A DNA stretch of 64,000 nt from Aporhodopirellula aestuarii (lineage in GTDB: Bacteria; Planctomycetota; Planctomycetia; Pirellulales; Pirellulaceae), in the NCBI RefSeq assembly GCF_023701485.1, contig NZ_JAMQBK010000002.1:105042-169041 (forward strand). The letters run 5' to 3'. A program made the translations under genes and the position numbers. This document shows, piece by piece, positions 8,451 through 17,579 of this stretch (position 1 is its first letter; every line of letters starts with the position of its first letter). Under the pieces are notes generated by a model. It saw nothing but the letters and a program-made list of their open reading frames with translations. It ran no database searches and was not told where the DNA came from.

Positions 8451-10133
8451 CTCGATCACGCCATTGTCAGACAGCGTCCGAAACTGCTCGGCGAGTTCAG
8501 GTTTCGCAGCCAGAAACGGATGCTTGTACGCGTAGGTATCGTTGCCCTCGCCAGCGGTCTGGCGTTGCCGGTGTGCGGTCCACGTGCCCGGGGGAACCGT
8601 GGCGACGACCACGCCAGCCATACGGCGGCCCTGCAACCGGTCTTCGTATTCACAGTTCACTTCGCTGAGCCGTTGGTCGACACTCGCGGCGATCTGTCGA
8701 GCCTTTTCGGAATCGAATGATTCTTCGACGAGCAACCGGTAATGAGCCGGATCGCCGGGCACAGGCACCAAACTGTAGTGGTCGATCGAAAGCCCGCAGT
8801 CTTGAAACGCTTGGCCGATCGCCTGCGTGACTTGTAATTCGCTGAGCTTCTCTCCCGTCATGCTCGAATAATGAGCCCCCTTGTTGAGGAACGTCAATTG
8901 GGGGCAGCGACCAATGAATCCGTCGCACCGCACGACGTCGTGAATGTCATAGCGATACAGTCCGCTCAATGTCGACATCAGCAAGAAGTACTCTTGCCCG
9001 ACTTCGAGTTCGTGAGCTTCGAGCACGGTAGGATCGGGCGTGCCATGCTCCTCGGTCGGAATGAATTCGAAAAAGTGGCTTTCGTAGTCGAGCAACCCTG
9101 CACAGGTTTCATCCTGCATCGGTGACGTCATGTGCCCTTCGCTGGCGGACAGGCCGTGGTCACGCAGCGGCACATCGCCGTAGTACTGGCGAACCGTTGG
9201 CAGGTACGCGGCCACTGAACCGCCCATCCACACCGAGACCACCGACAGCCCGGGCCAAAAATCTTTCGGGTGCAAATGCCCGGTGCGTTCGACGATGTTG
9301 TCGAGCTCTTTGGCTCGTGACCGGTTGGCACCTTTGCTGCGTTGCTTCAATACCTGCCGGACCTCAGCAGGAATCTCAACGTGATCTGACAATGTTCCGT
9401 TGTGAACGTCACGAATCAGGCGTTCCTTTTGCTCATCGGCCATCCGGGCGAGATGGATGAGCGTCAACGGGTTGGCGGTAGCGATCATCCCGATTTGAGG
9501 CGACTCGATCGCCACGCGCAGCGAAGCGTATTGCTTGTTCTCGGTTCCCTTCACTTTCAACAAAGCGTTGGGCAGGATGAACAACGAATTGGTGATTCGA
9601 GGCCGAGTCTCCGCGGCCAGCCCACTGATGCTGCCGCAAGGGATTCCCGCGTTGGTTCGAAATTGGTCCCAATCGCTGGTGAGCGTCAGCGTTTGCTTCG
9701 ACAGTAGATCGTTGTGATCCCGATACGTCGCAAGCCCCCAATAGTTCCAACTCCGCCGGTACTCTTCGAAGAAATGGTTGGTAATCGGAACGTACTTCGA
9801 CTGGCTCGTCGTCCCCGAGGTCATCGAAAACATCAGCACTTGGGTACCGGGCCCAAAGAGTGCTCCCGAGTTGCCGTTTTTGACCTCTTCGATATACGGA
9901 CGGTAGGTTTCGTAGTTAGCAATCGGTACGCGGCTGCGAAAATCCTCGACGCTGCGGATACTGGCGAATCCATGTTCGCGGCCAAACTGGCTGTCTTCGT
10001 TGAGCCGGATTTTCTCCATCAACCGGCTCCGCTGCACCGATTGACAATCGGCGGTGCCTCGCAGATATCGCGTTAATCGACGCAGACGCCACTGGAGATA
10101 CGCGAGCCGAACATAGTGGGAGATGGAGTGCAT
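8445..10133 (-). CDS. GH3 auxin-responsive-promoter family acyl-adenylating enzyme, copy 1
   Basis: A 562-residue member of the GH3 family (ANL adenylating superfamily). Plant members adenylate carboxylic acids such as jasmonate or auxin and transfer the acyl group to an amino acid. All three ATP/AMP-binding motifs are visible: MTSGTTSQSK at 104-113, GLSASEG near 329-335 and YRYDIHDVV near 390. It is paralogous to the GH3 gene at 15852-17516 (shared HGFASIRSVEDF/HGLRSIRSVADF-type and SGLAAETRPR-type stretches). It is transcribed divergently from the MMPL exporter across a 191-base gap. Family assignment is firm; the acid and amine substrates are not known. Inference: it activates the acid released by the nearby PKS. 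Confidence 0.88.
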   Translation of the reverse strand: MHSISHYVRLAYLQWRLRRLTRYLRGTADCQSVQRSRLMEKIRLNEDSQFGREHGFASIRSVEDFRSRVPIANYETYRPYIEEVKNGNSGALFGPGTQVLMFSMTSGTTSQSKYVPITNHFFEEYRRSWNYWGLATYRDHNDLLSKQTLTLTSDWDQFRTNAGIPCGSISGLAAETRPRITNSLFILPNALLKVKGTENKQYASLRVAIESPQIGMIATANPLTLIHLARMADEQKERLIRDVHNGTLSDHVEIPAEVRQVLKQRSKGANRSRAKELDNIVERTGHLHPKDFWPGLSVVSVWMGGSVAAYLPTVRQYYGDVPLRDHGLSASEGHMTSPMQDETCAGLLDYESHFFEFIPTEEHGTPDPTVLEAHELEVGQEYFLLMSTLSGLYRYDIHDVVRCDGFIGRCPQLTFLNKGAHYSSMTGEKLSELQVTQAIGQAFQDCGLSIDHYSLVPVPGDPAHYRLLVEESFDSEKARQIAASVDQRLSEVNCEYEDRLQGRRMAGVVVATVPPGTWTAHRQRQTAGEGNDTYAYKHPFLAAKPELAEQFRTLSDNGVIES

Positions 10134-10324
10134 GAAATCGGTTGCGGGAGGAAAACCTGGACGCGTCGTATCGTAATCCCCTTGGGCTGTCGTACAAGGA
10201 CGCTATGACGTAACATTCCGGCTCCCGGAGGGGCGTGAAAACGGGGCCAGAAGTCGAACGATGACGGGAGCATCCGGACGTCGCGACAGCCCTCGCCCCA
10301 CGACGTCACGATTCGACGAAAAAA
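10134..10324. promoter_or_regulatory. Divergent promoter region, GH3 copy 1 / exporter operon
   Basis: The 191-base gap must hold both promoters. It contains GGGCTGTCG at 10184-10192 and its exact reverse complement CGACAGCCC at 10284-10292. A 9-base match in so short a region could be chance. No confident -10/-35 boxes were picked out. Confidence 0.4.
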
Positions 10325-12700
10325 GTGGAAATGACACAGAGACGGCCCGATCCCTCATCCCCGAGTTTGTTACGCTCGCCGCTTGTTCGCATGGCCGCCC
10401 TGACGGGGCTCGTGCTGCTGATTTCTGCGCCGTTTGTGGTCCGCGGCTCGGATCTCGGCCTGCTGTCGATGTTCAACGCGCCGCTGATGTGGGTCGACCG
10501 CGACGCGCCCGCGAGACGCGAATTTAATGAGTTCATCGACCTCTTCGGTGCCCACGACCTGATCGTCGTGACCTGGGAAGGCTGCCAAGTCGACGATGAG
10601 AGGCTCAGCACAGCCGCCGACGCGGTCCTGGACGTCCAAGCCGAACGAGATGCCACCGGCAAGCAACGTTTGGTGAACAACGTGTTCTCGGGCAAGACGT
10701 TGCTCGACACGTTGACTTCGATGCCGATCGATCTGTCACGACAAGCCGCGATCGATCGACTCAACGGAGTGCTCGTCGGGCAGGATGATAAAACGAGTTG
10801 TCTCGTGGTCGAACTGACCGAATACGGTGCGGTGCAGCGACGCGAAACCATCCCGCTGCTCAAAGAAACCATCGCCCAATCGATCGGCTTTGCCGTTGAT
10901 GACTTGATCGCCACGGGACCCGCCATCGATGGGATGGCGATCGATCAGGAAAGCAGCCGCTCGATACAACAGTACAGCATTCCCTCGATCCTAATTTCGC
11001 TGGTCCTCTGCTACGTCTGCCTGAGGTCGGTGTGGTTGACGATTCCGATCATGGCCGTTGGAGCCTGGGCTCAGGGATTCTTGCTGGCGTTGATCTACTA
11101 CAGCGGCGAGACCATGAACGCGATCTTGATCGTGTTGCCCGCCTTGGTCTTCGTGCTCGCGGTGAGCGTCGGAATCCACCTCGCTAATTACTTCCTCGAG
11201 GAAGTCGACGCGGGTGCGGGCAGCGACGCCCCAGTGAGGGCGATTCGTAAGGCAGCTGGCCCGTGCACCCTCGCAGGCATCACCACCGCGATCGGGCTGG
11301 CATCGCTCGGCATTAGCGATGTCGAACCGATCCGCCAATTCGGTTTCCTCGGTGCGTTGGGAACGATTGTCTGCGTCATTCTGCTGTTCCTGATGTTGCC
11401 AGGCTTTATGGTCATTTGGCTCAAAGTTTCATCGGGGCGTCACGCCCCCAAGCCCCGCCATCAAAAGCCTAACCCGAGCGACACGTCCAACCCATCATCC
11501 CGATGGCTGTCGTTTGCAAGTGTCGCCGGGGGCATTTCACGATACAGCTTCGTGATCCGCACGCTGTGCATTACGGGAATGATCGTCAGCGGCGTCGGCT
11601 TGGTCCGATTGCGGACCACGATCGATGTCGTATCGCTGCTGTCCGAAGACAACCGTGCGGTCGAAGATTTTCACTGGGTCGAAAAGAACGTCGGCCCCTT
11701 GGTTCCGATCGAAGTCGTGATTTATTTCGCTGATGACAGTAACGTCGATCCGATCGACCGCCTCCGAATTGTCGCTGCGGTCCAACATCAGATCAGCCAA
11801 ATTGAGGTCCTCGAAGGCACGATGTCGGCGGTGACATTCGTCCCGAGTTTCCCGCGGCTTACCGGTCTCGGGTCGACCATCCGCAAAACCGTTTTCCTTC
11901 GGCAGATCGAACAAAGCCGCGACGAACTGATCGATTCGCACTTCCTCGCAGAGACCAAACGAGGGGATGCGTGGCGGATCAGCGCCCGCGTCAAAGGGCA
12001 GGCGCACTTCGACTACGGAACGTTCCTCGATCGGCTGCAAACCGAAGTTGACTTCGTCTTGTCGAAAGCCGAAGACGCCGGATACCACGGGATTTCGTCA
12101 TCGAGCACGGGCGTGTTGGTGCTGGTGTACCGGATCCAAAAGATGTTGCTCTCTGATCTGTTCTTCAGTTTTCTGACAGCCCTGGGCCTTGTCGCGATCG
12201 TGATGATGATGGCACTTCGCAGCATTCTGGCCGGCGCACTCGCCATGCTTCCCAACATCTTTCCGACCTTGGTTCTCTTTGGCGTCATGGGCTGGGCCGA
12301 ACATGCCATCGACATCGGCACCGTCATGACCGCCAGCGTCGCGTTGGGGATCGCAGTTGACGGAACGTTTCACTTTCTGAAGTGGTTCACTCAATCACTC
12401 AAGGCGGGAGCATCGAACGAGACGGCAATTACAATTGCGTATGAACGGTGCGGCGGTGCGTTGATCCAAACGACGATCATTTGCGCGTGCGGCTTGATGA
12501 TTTATTCCTTCAGCGGTTTCTTGCCGGTACGACATTTCTCCTGGATCCTGTTGATGATGTTGGTCACGGCCCTGTTTGGCGACTTGGTACTTCTCCCCGC
12601 CTTGTTGGCCGGAAAGCTCGGCGACATCCTCGGCCGAACCGGCCTGCCGCTTATCGTCGACGCCGCCGACACCGATGCCAGTAGCGAGTTGCCCCAGTGA
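10325..12700 (+). CDS. MMPL/RND-superfamily lipid exporter
   Basis: A 791-residue RND-type membrane protein with the classic duplicated plan: a first helix (about 22-42), a large periplasmic loop (about 45-215), a helix bundle (about 218-370), a second start helix (about 405-425), a second loop, and a final bundle (about 610-775). GIHLANYFLEEVDAG and VALGIAVDGTFHFLKWF are the RND helix-4/10-type segments. MMPL and HpnN relatives move large lipids (mycolates, PDIM, hopanoids) out of the inner membrane using the proton gradient. As first gene of a four-gene operon facing a PKS operon it is the natural export candidate for the product. The reading frame begins with GTG at 10325, with an ATG two codons on; either fits. 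Confidence 0.85.
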   Translation: MEMTQRRPDPSSPSLLRSPLVRMAALTGLVLLISAPFVVRGSDLGLLSMFNAPLMWVDRDAPARREFNEFIDLFGAHDLIVVTWEGCQVDDERLSTAADAVLDVQAERDATGKQRLVNNVFSGKTLLDTLTSMPIDLSRQAAIDRLNGVLVGQDDKTSCLVVELTEYGAVQRRETIPLLKETIAQSIGFAVDDLIATGPAIDGMAIDQESSRSIQQYSIPSILISLVLCYVCLRSVWLTIPIMAVGAWAQGFLLALIYYSGETMNAILIVLPALVFVLAVSVGIHLANYFLEEVDAGAGSDAPVRAIRKAAGPCTLAGITTAIGLASLGISDVEPIRQFGFLGALGTIVCVILLFLMLPGFMVIWLKVSSGRHAPKPRHQKPNPSDTSNPSSRWLSFASVAGGISRYSFVIRTLCITGMIVSGVGLVRLRTTIDVVSLLSEDNRAVEDFHWVEKNVGPLVPIEVVIYFADDSNVDPIDRLRIVAAVQHQISQIEVLEGTMSAVTFVPSFPRLTGLGSTIRKTVFLRQIEQSRDELIDSHFLAETKRGDAWRISARVKGQAHFDYGTFLDRLQTEVDFVLSKAEDAGYHGISSSSTGVLVLVYRIQKMLLSDLFFSFLTALGLVAIVMMMALRSILAGALAMLPNIFPTLVLFGVMGWAEHAIDIGTVMTASVALGIAVDGTFHFLKWFTQSLKAGASNETAITIAYERCGGALIQTTIICACGLMIYSFSGFLPVRHFSWILLMMLVTALFGDLVLLPALLAGKLGDILGRTGLPLIVDAADTDASSELPQ

Positions 12701-13755
12701 ACGGAATGAAAAAGATCAGCGTCATCGGAGCCGGTGCGATCGGTGCGATGTTCGGCGGACTGATCAAACGCCACAACCCAAACCTCGAAGTCGTCATGAT
12801 CGCTCGCGGTGATCATCTGGCCGCGATGCAGGACCGCGGCACCGTCGAACTGCGAGGCGATTGGGGAAAGTACGACGTGCCGGTAACCGCGTCATCAGAA
12901 CCGTCCGCAATCACGGGATCGGACCTGGTGCTCTTCACCGTGAAAACGCAAGACACCGCCGCAACGGCGGAACGATTCGCAGAATCCATTGGTGACGCGG
13001 TCGTCGTTTCGTTGCAAAACGGGATCAACCAACGGATCCTTTCCAAATTTCTTCGTCCTGATCGCCTGCTGGTCGGTATGACGGCAACGAACATGGGAAT
13101 CATCGCTCCCGGCGTGATCGATTGCACGCGCCGCGGTGTCAGCGTGATTGGGGCCGCTTCCGCGGACGTGCCTGCCGAGATTGTGGACCACGCCGCCCAA
13201 ACGCTTAGCTCATCGGGGCTGCCCGTCGAAGCATCCGACTCAATTCTCGGCGTTCAGTACAACAAGTTGCTTTTCAATACGATGGGCTACGCATCGGTAC
13301 TGTCGGCGACGGATTTCCTACGCGACGGTATTTTCAACCGAACATGGCGAACGAGCGTTGCCATGCCGATCTTAGACGAAGGGTTTCGGGTACTCGAGGC
13401 GGCCGGCATTCCGCTGCAAAAAGCGAGCGGTGGGTCGGATGTGATTCGCCTACGCCGCCTGATGCGAATGCTCGCTGTTCCAGGCCTCGACAACGTCGTG
13501 CGGATGATCGCCCGCGGGCCACTTGCTCCGCCCCGGCTGGTATTTTCGGTCTACCAAGATTTGCTCCGCGGTCGACCGACCGAAATTGAATTCGTCAACG
13601 GCGAGATCGCGCGACTCGCCAATGAATGCGGTGTGAACGCACCGTACAACGCTGAGGTCGTGCGGATGGTGCATGAGATGGAGCGGTCAACCGAAAAGAA
13701 ATTCATGAGCCGCGAAGAAGTCGCCGAGCACTTTCGATCTCTTAGGCGGGATTAG
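12697..13755 (+). CDS. Ketopantoate reductase (PanE/ApbA) family oxidoreductase
   Basis: A 352-residue NADP-dependent reductase. A Rossmann motif GAGAIG lies at 11-16, followed by LVLFTVKTQDT and VVSLQNGI, typical of 2-dehydropantoate 2-reductase, and a central YNKLLFNTMGY segment carrying the conserved Asn-Lys pair. PanE reduces ketopantoate to pantoate in pantothenate synthesis. The gene begins with GTG inside the stop of the exporter gene (GTGA, four-base overlap), so it is translationally coupled to a transporter rather than to pantothenate genes. This makes a pathway-specific reduction of a 2-keto acid or a related carbonyl more likely, but housekeeping PanE activity cannot be excluded. 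Confidence 0.85.
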   Translation: MNGMKKISVIGAGAIGAMFGGLIKRHNPNLEVVMIARGDHLAAMQDRGTVELRGDWGKYDVPVTASSEPSAITGSDLVLFTVKTQDTAATAERFAESIGDAVVVSLQNGINQRILSKFLRPDRLLVGMTATNMGIIAPGVIDCTRRGVSVIGAASADVPAEIVDHAAQTLSSSGLPVEASDSILGVQYNKLLFNTMGYASVLSATDFLRDGIFNRTWRTSVAMPILDEGFRVLEAAGIPLQKASGGSDVIRLRRLMRMLAVPGLDNVVRMIARGPLAPPRLVFSVYQDLLRGRPTEIEFVNGEIARLANECGVNAPYNAEVVRMVHEMERSTEKKFMSREEVAEHFRSLRRD

Positions 13756-13757
13756 AA

Positions 13758-14939
13758 ATGCGCATCTCTGAACTGACCGGCATGATCGTTCGGCTTCGCT
13801 TGCGAAAGGAATTCAAGCACGCTTCGTTTTCTCGCTCCTGGAGCGATAACTTCATCGTTCGATGCCGGTTGGATGATGGCACGGTCGGGTGGGGGGAAGG
13901 GATTCCGCGAACCTATGTCACGGGGGAATCTCCCGAAGGAGCGATGGAACAGCTTGCGGCCACCAACCTTTCCCAACAACTCGCTGCCGACTGCAAGACC
14001 TGGCATGACGTCATCGAAATGTGCGAGGGTTATCATCCGGTTGTGCACGACAAAAACCCTCGAGGCTGTTTGGCGAACGCCCACCGATGCGCCGTTGAAC
14101 TGAGCATCCTCGACGCGTATGGCAAAGCGTTTGAGTCACCGCTCAGCGACGTGACTCAACAATTGCCCATCGCCCAACCGATTCACCAGAAATCGGACTG
14201 GGTACAGTACTCCAGCGCAATCAGCACGGGACGTCCTCGCAAAGAAATGCTCAGTTCACTCGCGATGCGGATCTATGGCTTCCGACACTGCAAAGTGAAA
14301 GTCGCGATGCAACCTGACCGTGACGCGCTGCGTTTGAAACGAATGCGGCGTTATGTCGGTCGTAAAATGGATTTGCGGGTCGACGCGAACGAAGCTTGGT
14401 GTCCCGCCGAAGTGTCGAGCCGGATCGAGGAATTGGAACCGTATGGTGTCAGTTGTGCAGAACAACCGGTGCATCATGCCGACGTGGAAACGCTGGCCGC
14501 CGTGCGCAAGCAAGTTCGCACGCCATTGATGCTCGATGAATCCTTAACGAGCGAATTCGACGCTGCACGGGCGATCGAAAACGAGACCTGCGACCTATTC
14601 AATATTCGTCTGTCTAAATGCGGCGGCTTCATCTCCAGCTTGAAGCTCGCGGCGATGGCGCACAATGCGGGACTCGGCTATCAACTCGGCTGCCATCCCG
14701 GTGAATCGGGGATCCTATCGGCGGCCGGCCGGCACTTTGCCACGTCGGTCACGGCAATACGCTATCGGGAAGGCTCTGCCGACCGACACCTATTGAAGGA
14801 TTCGATCATCAATGAATCCATTACGTTCGGACGTGGCGGTTGGGCACCCGCAATCACTGCTCCGGGACTCGGAATCACCGTCGACGAGCAAGCACTCTCA
14901 CGTTTCGTGTTACAAAACCGCTGCTTCTCAATCGCGTGA
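13758..14939 (+). CDS. Enolase-superfamily enzyme (MLE / OSBS / N-acylamino acid racemase-like)
   Basis: A 393-residue enzyme of the enolase superfamily, muconate-lactonising subgroup. Catalytic set visible: KVK with Lys179 and Lys181 on the second strand, metal ligands Asp209 (RVDANEAW), Glu235 (CAEQPV) and Asp260 (MLDESL), and the opposite base Lys287 (NIRLSKCGG). The CHPGESGILSAAGRHFA stretch near 309-330 resembles the equivalent loop in o-succinylbenzoate synthase, N-acylamino acid racemase and dipeptide epimerase. These enzymes abstract the proton alpha to a carboxylate. The gene follows the reductase by two bases. No menaquinone genes are near, so a racemase or epimerase acting on an amino-acid conjugate is the more attractive reading (inference). 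Confidence 0.82.
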   Translation: MRISELTGMIVRLRLRKEFKHASFSRSWSDNFIVRCRLDDGTVGWGEGIPRTYVTGESPEGAMEQLAATNLSQQLAADCKTWHDVIEMCEGYHPVVHDKNPRGCLANAHRCAVELSILDAYGKAFESPLSDVTQQLPIAQPIHQKSDWVQYSSAISTGRPRKEMLSSLAMRIYGFRHCKVKVAMQPDRDALRLKRMRRYVGRKMDLRVDANEAWCPAEVSSRIEELEPYGVSCAEQPVHHADVETLAAVRKQVRTPLMLDESLTSEFDAARAIENETCDLFNIRLSKCGGFISSLKLAAMAHNAGLGYQLGCHPGESGILSAAGRHFATSVTAIRYREGSADRHLLKDSIINESITFGRGGWAPAITAPGLGITVDEQALSRFVLQNRCFSIA

Positions 14940-14950
14940 GCACAACGAAC

Positions 14951-15814
14951 ATGACACCCCCCGATCTCAAGTATTATCCCGGTCATGATTCTCGCAAACT
15001 CGCGGCTCGGGTTTGGCACACCGAACAACCAACCGCCGACGTCATCTGCCTGCACGGAATCGTCAGCCACGGCGGATGGTACGAAGCGAGTAGTGCGAAT
15101 CTGGCGTGCAACGGCATGGACGTTCACTTTCTCGAGCGTCGAGGCTCCGGCTTGAATATCGAAGCTCGAGGCGACGTCGACACGTGGACCACTTGGATTT
15201 CCGACGTCGTTGACTACATCAAACGCTTACCGTCAGACCGTCCTAAGATCCTACTGGGGATCAGTTGGGGCGGGATCCTGGCTACCTGCATCACGAGGCG
15301 ACACCCTGAATTGGTGAGTGGACTGGCGTTGATCTGCCCCGGGCTGTACTCGAGCAAAGCGGCCAATCGAGTCCAGCGAGCGGCACTTCGGATCGCAGGC
15401 CTGATGGGTGTCGTCAATCGACGGGTGCAAGTCCCTTTGCAAGATCCGGCACTCTTTACCAACTCGCCGAAATGGCAACGCTACATCGAGCTTGATCCTC
15501 TCACGCTGCGTGAGATCACCATTCGATTTGCCATCAATAATCTCGCGTTATTACGAGACGCGACGACAGCCCCAGAACAAATTCAAACGCCCGTGCTGTT
15601 GATGCTGGCCTCGACCGATCCGATCACCGACAACTCAGCGACGCGGGCGTTTGTCGAGCGAATGAGCAGCGTGGAAAAGTCGATCATTGAATACGAAGGC
15701 GCCTCGCACACGCTCGAATTTGAGGACGATCCCGAACCGTACTTTCAAGACCTGTCGAAGTGGTGCAAACAGGTTGCCGAAATGGCTACGAAACCAAGCA
15801 CGCAGGCGAAATAG
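14951..15814 (+). CDS. Alpha/beta hydrolase, monoacylglycerol-lipase-like
   Basis: A 287-residue serine hydrolase. The nucleophile elbow GISWGG gives Ser105, with LHGIVSHGGWY as the oxyanion-hole region and probable acid and base in STDPITD and ASHTLEFE. There is no signal peptide, so it is cytosolic. It resembles monoacylglycerol lipases and lysophospholipases that cleave acyl esters. It is the last gene of the exporter operon. A GTG at 14936 overlaps the preceding stop as GTGA, the same arrangement as at the reductase start, and would add five residues; the ATG at 14951 was chosen because the MTPPDLKYY start is more typical. It could recycle mis-acylated intermediates or hydrolyse an ester in the final lipid. 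Confidence 0.82.
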   Translation: MTPPDLKYYPGHDSRKLAARVWHTEQPTADVICLHGIVSHGGWYEASSANLACNGMDVHFLERRGSGLNIEARGDVDTWTTWISDVVDYIKRLPSDRPKILLGISWGGILATCITRRHPELVSGLALICPGLYSSKAANRVQRAALRIAGLMGVVNRRVQVPLQDPALFTNSPKWQRYIELDPLTLREITIRFAINNLALLRDATTAPEQIQTPVLLMLASTDPITDNSATRAFVERMSSVEKSIIEYEGASHTLEFEDDPEPYFQDLSKWCKQVAEMATKPSTQAK

Positions 15815-15851
15815 TGGTACCGACGAAACGGTCCGTTATTACTCCAAACCG

Positions 15852-17516
15852 TTAGCGACCGCTTGCGATCGGGCCCACTCCCAGTTCTCCCAGGATGGCA
15901 TCCGATGAACCGAGAAACGTGTGCTTGTATTGTTCTTGGGTGCCGCCTCGATCGGCGATCTTCTTGTCGCGCAACCGCCGCCAAGTCCCTGTCGGGATCG
16001 TTTTGGGCATGATCGGCAGCAACCGTTTTGTCTTGAGACGGTTTTCGTACTCGCAGTTGAGGTTCGACAATCGTGTATCGATCGCCTCGGCGAGACGTTC
16101 CACTCCCTGATCCGCCTGCGATTCGATCAACAACATGTATCTCGGCACACTCGCCATGACGGGAACGAGCATCACGGTTTCAACACTGCGATTGGAATCG
16201 ACAAAGGCTTCGCGGACCGCGGTGGCAACCTGATACTCGGTGAGTTTTTCGCCGGTCATGTTGCTGCAATGCACGCCTTTGTGCAAAAACGTCAGCAATG
16301 GCGTCTGACCTTCAAACCCGACACACTCGACAACGTCATGAATGTTGTATCGGAACAACCCTCCCGAGTTCGTCAGAAGGATGTAATAGGATTGTCCTTC
16401 CTCCAACTCGTGAGCTTCGAGAATCGTGGGATCGTCGTTGCCAAATTCGGCAACCGGAATGAACTCGTAGAAATTGGATGTGTAGTCAAGCAGCCCCGCG
16501 TTGGATTCATCCTGCATCGGGATCGTCATCCGCCCCTCGCTGGCAGACAATCCATGATCACGAAACGCACAGCTACCGTAAAGTTTGCGGACATCGGGGA
16601 CGAAAGCTCCTACCGAACCGCCCATCCAAACTCCCACGAGCGACAGCTCAGGCCAAAAGTCGCGAGGCAACAGATGGCCGGTGCGTTCGACGATCTGTTC
16701 GAGTTCATCGCAACGTCGCTTATTAACCGGACGAATGCGTTTTTTGAGAGACGGATTAAGTGAAATGTTGCCGTCAGCCGGCATCGTAATCGTTCCGTCG
16801 CGTAGATCGCGTAGCAAAGTTTCTTTGTGCTGATCGGCGAGTTTAGCCAAACTGATCAGGGTCAATGGGTTTGCGGTAATGATCATCCCCACCCGACGCG
16901 AGGGCAGCGACAATCGCAGCGTCGTGTACTGGCGGCTTGTCCAATCACCGATTTTGCCCACTTGCGGTGGTACGATGAACGGTCGGCGAACGACCGGGGG
17001 ACGCGTCTCCGCGGCCAGACCGCTGATGCTGCCACACCACACGCCGGATTCCGTTCGGCTTTCCTGCCAATCACCAGCGAGATGGACGTAATCCTTTCTC
17101 GCCAAATCCATGTGATCGATGTGAGCCTTCAGCCCCCAAATTTTCCAGCCACGCTTGTAGCTCTTCACAAAGTCATCCGTGACCGGAATGAGCTTTGGCT
17201 TTTCCGTTGTGCCCGACGTCATCGCGAACATCAACAATCGTGTCTGGGGCCCAAACATCGCTCTCGGATTCCCATTGCGAACCTCGTCCATGTACGGGCG
17301 GAGGTATTCGAAATCGGTAATGGGAATTTGACGTCGAAAATCAGCGACGCTGCGAATCGAGCGGAGACCATGGTCTCGGCCGAACCGGCTGTCTGCGCAG
17401 ATCTGGATCTTTTTCTGCAGCACGCGTTGCTGGATCTCTCGCGATCGCGCATTGTTCGCCATCATTCGTTTGACGATCAACGACTGCAGTTGGATGTACG
17501 CCCAGCGAGCATTCAT
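15852..17516 (-). CDS. GH3 auxin-responsive-promoter family acyl-adenylating enzyme, copy 2
   Basis: A 554-residue GH3-family enzyme, third gene of the FAAL-PKS-GH3 operon, starting 63 bases after the PKS stop. ATP-binding motif I is MTSGTTEKPK (99-108); the GLSASEG and FRYNIHDVVEC motifs follow in the C-terminal half. It parallels the other GH3 copy over its whole length, so the pair arose by duplication, but one is co-transcribed with the PKS and the other sits beside the exporter. In plants GH3 enzymes make acyl-amino acid amides through an acyl-AMP. Its direct linkage to a PKS that ends in a thioesterase suggests that it re-activates the released acid and amidates it; this is inference. 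Confidence 0.88.
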   Translation of the reverse strand: MNARWAYIQLQSLIVKRMMANNARSREIQQRVLQKKIQICADSRFGRDHGLRSIRSVADFRRQIPITDFEYLRPYMDEVRNGNPRAMFGPQTRLLMFAMTSGTTEKPKLIPVTDDFVKSYKRGWKIWGLKAHIDHMDLARKDYVHLAGDWQESRTESGVWCGSISGLAAETRPPVVRRPFIVPPQVGKIGDWTSRQYTTLRLSLPSRRVGMIITANPLTLISLAKLADQHKETLLRDLRDGTITMPADGNISLNPSLKKRIRPVNKRRCDELEQIVERTGHLLPRDFWPELSLVGVWMGGSVGAFVPDVRKLYGSCAFRDHGLSASEGRMTIPMQDESNAGLLDYTSNFYEFIPVAEFGNDDPTILEAHELEEGQSYYILLTNSGGLFRYNIHDVVECVGFEGQTPLLTFLHKGVHCSNMTGEKLTEYQVATAVREAFVDSNRSVETVMLVPVMASVPRYMLLIESQADQGVERLAEAIDTRLSNLNCEYENRLKTKRLLPIMPKTIPTGTWRRLRDKKIADRGGTQEQYKHTFLGSSDAILGELGVGPIASGR

Positions 17517-17579
17517 AAATGGGTCTAACAGGATAGGTCAATATTCGGCGTTCAATCTGAGCTTGGCGTGCTCGCGATC

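Noticed and set aside
10184..10292. 9-base inverted pair 100 bases apart in the divergent GH3/exporter region
   Set aside because: A match of this length is fairly likely by chance and the spacing is long for a simple operator; kept only as a note.
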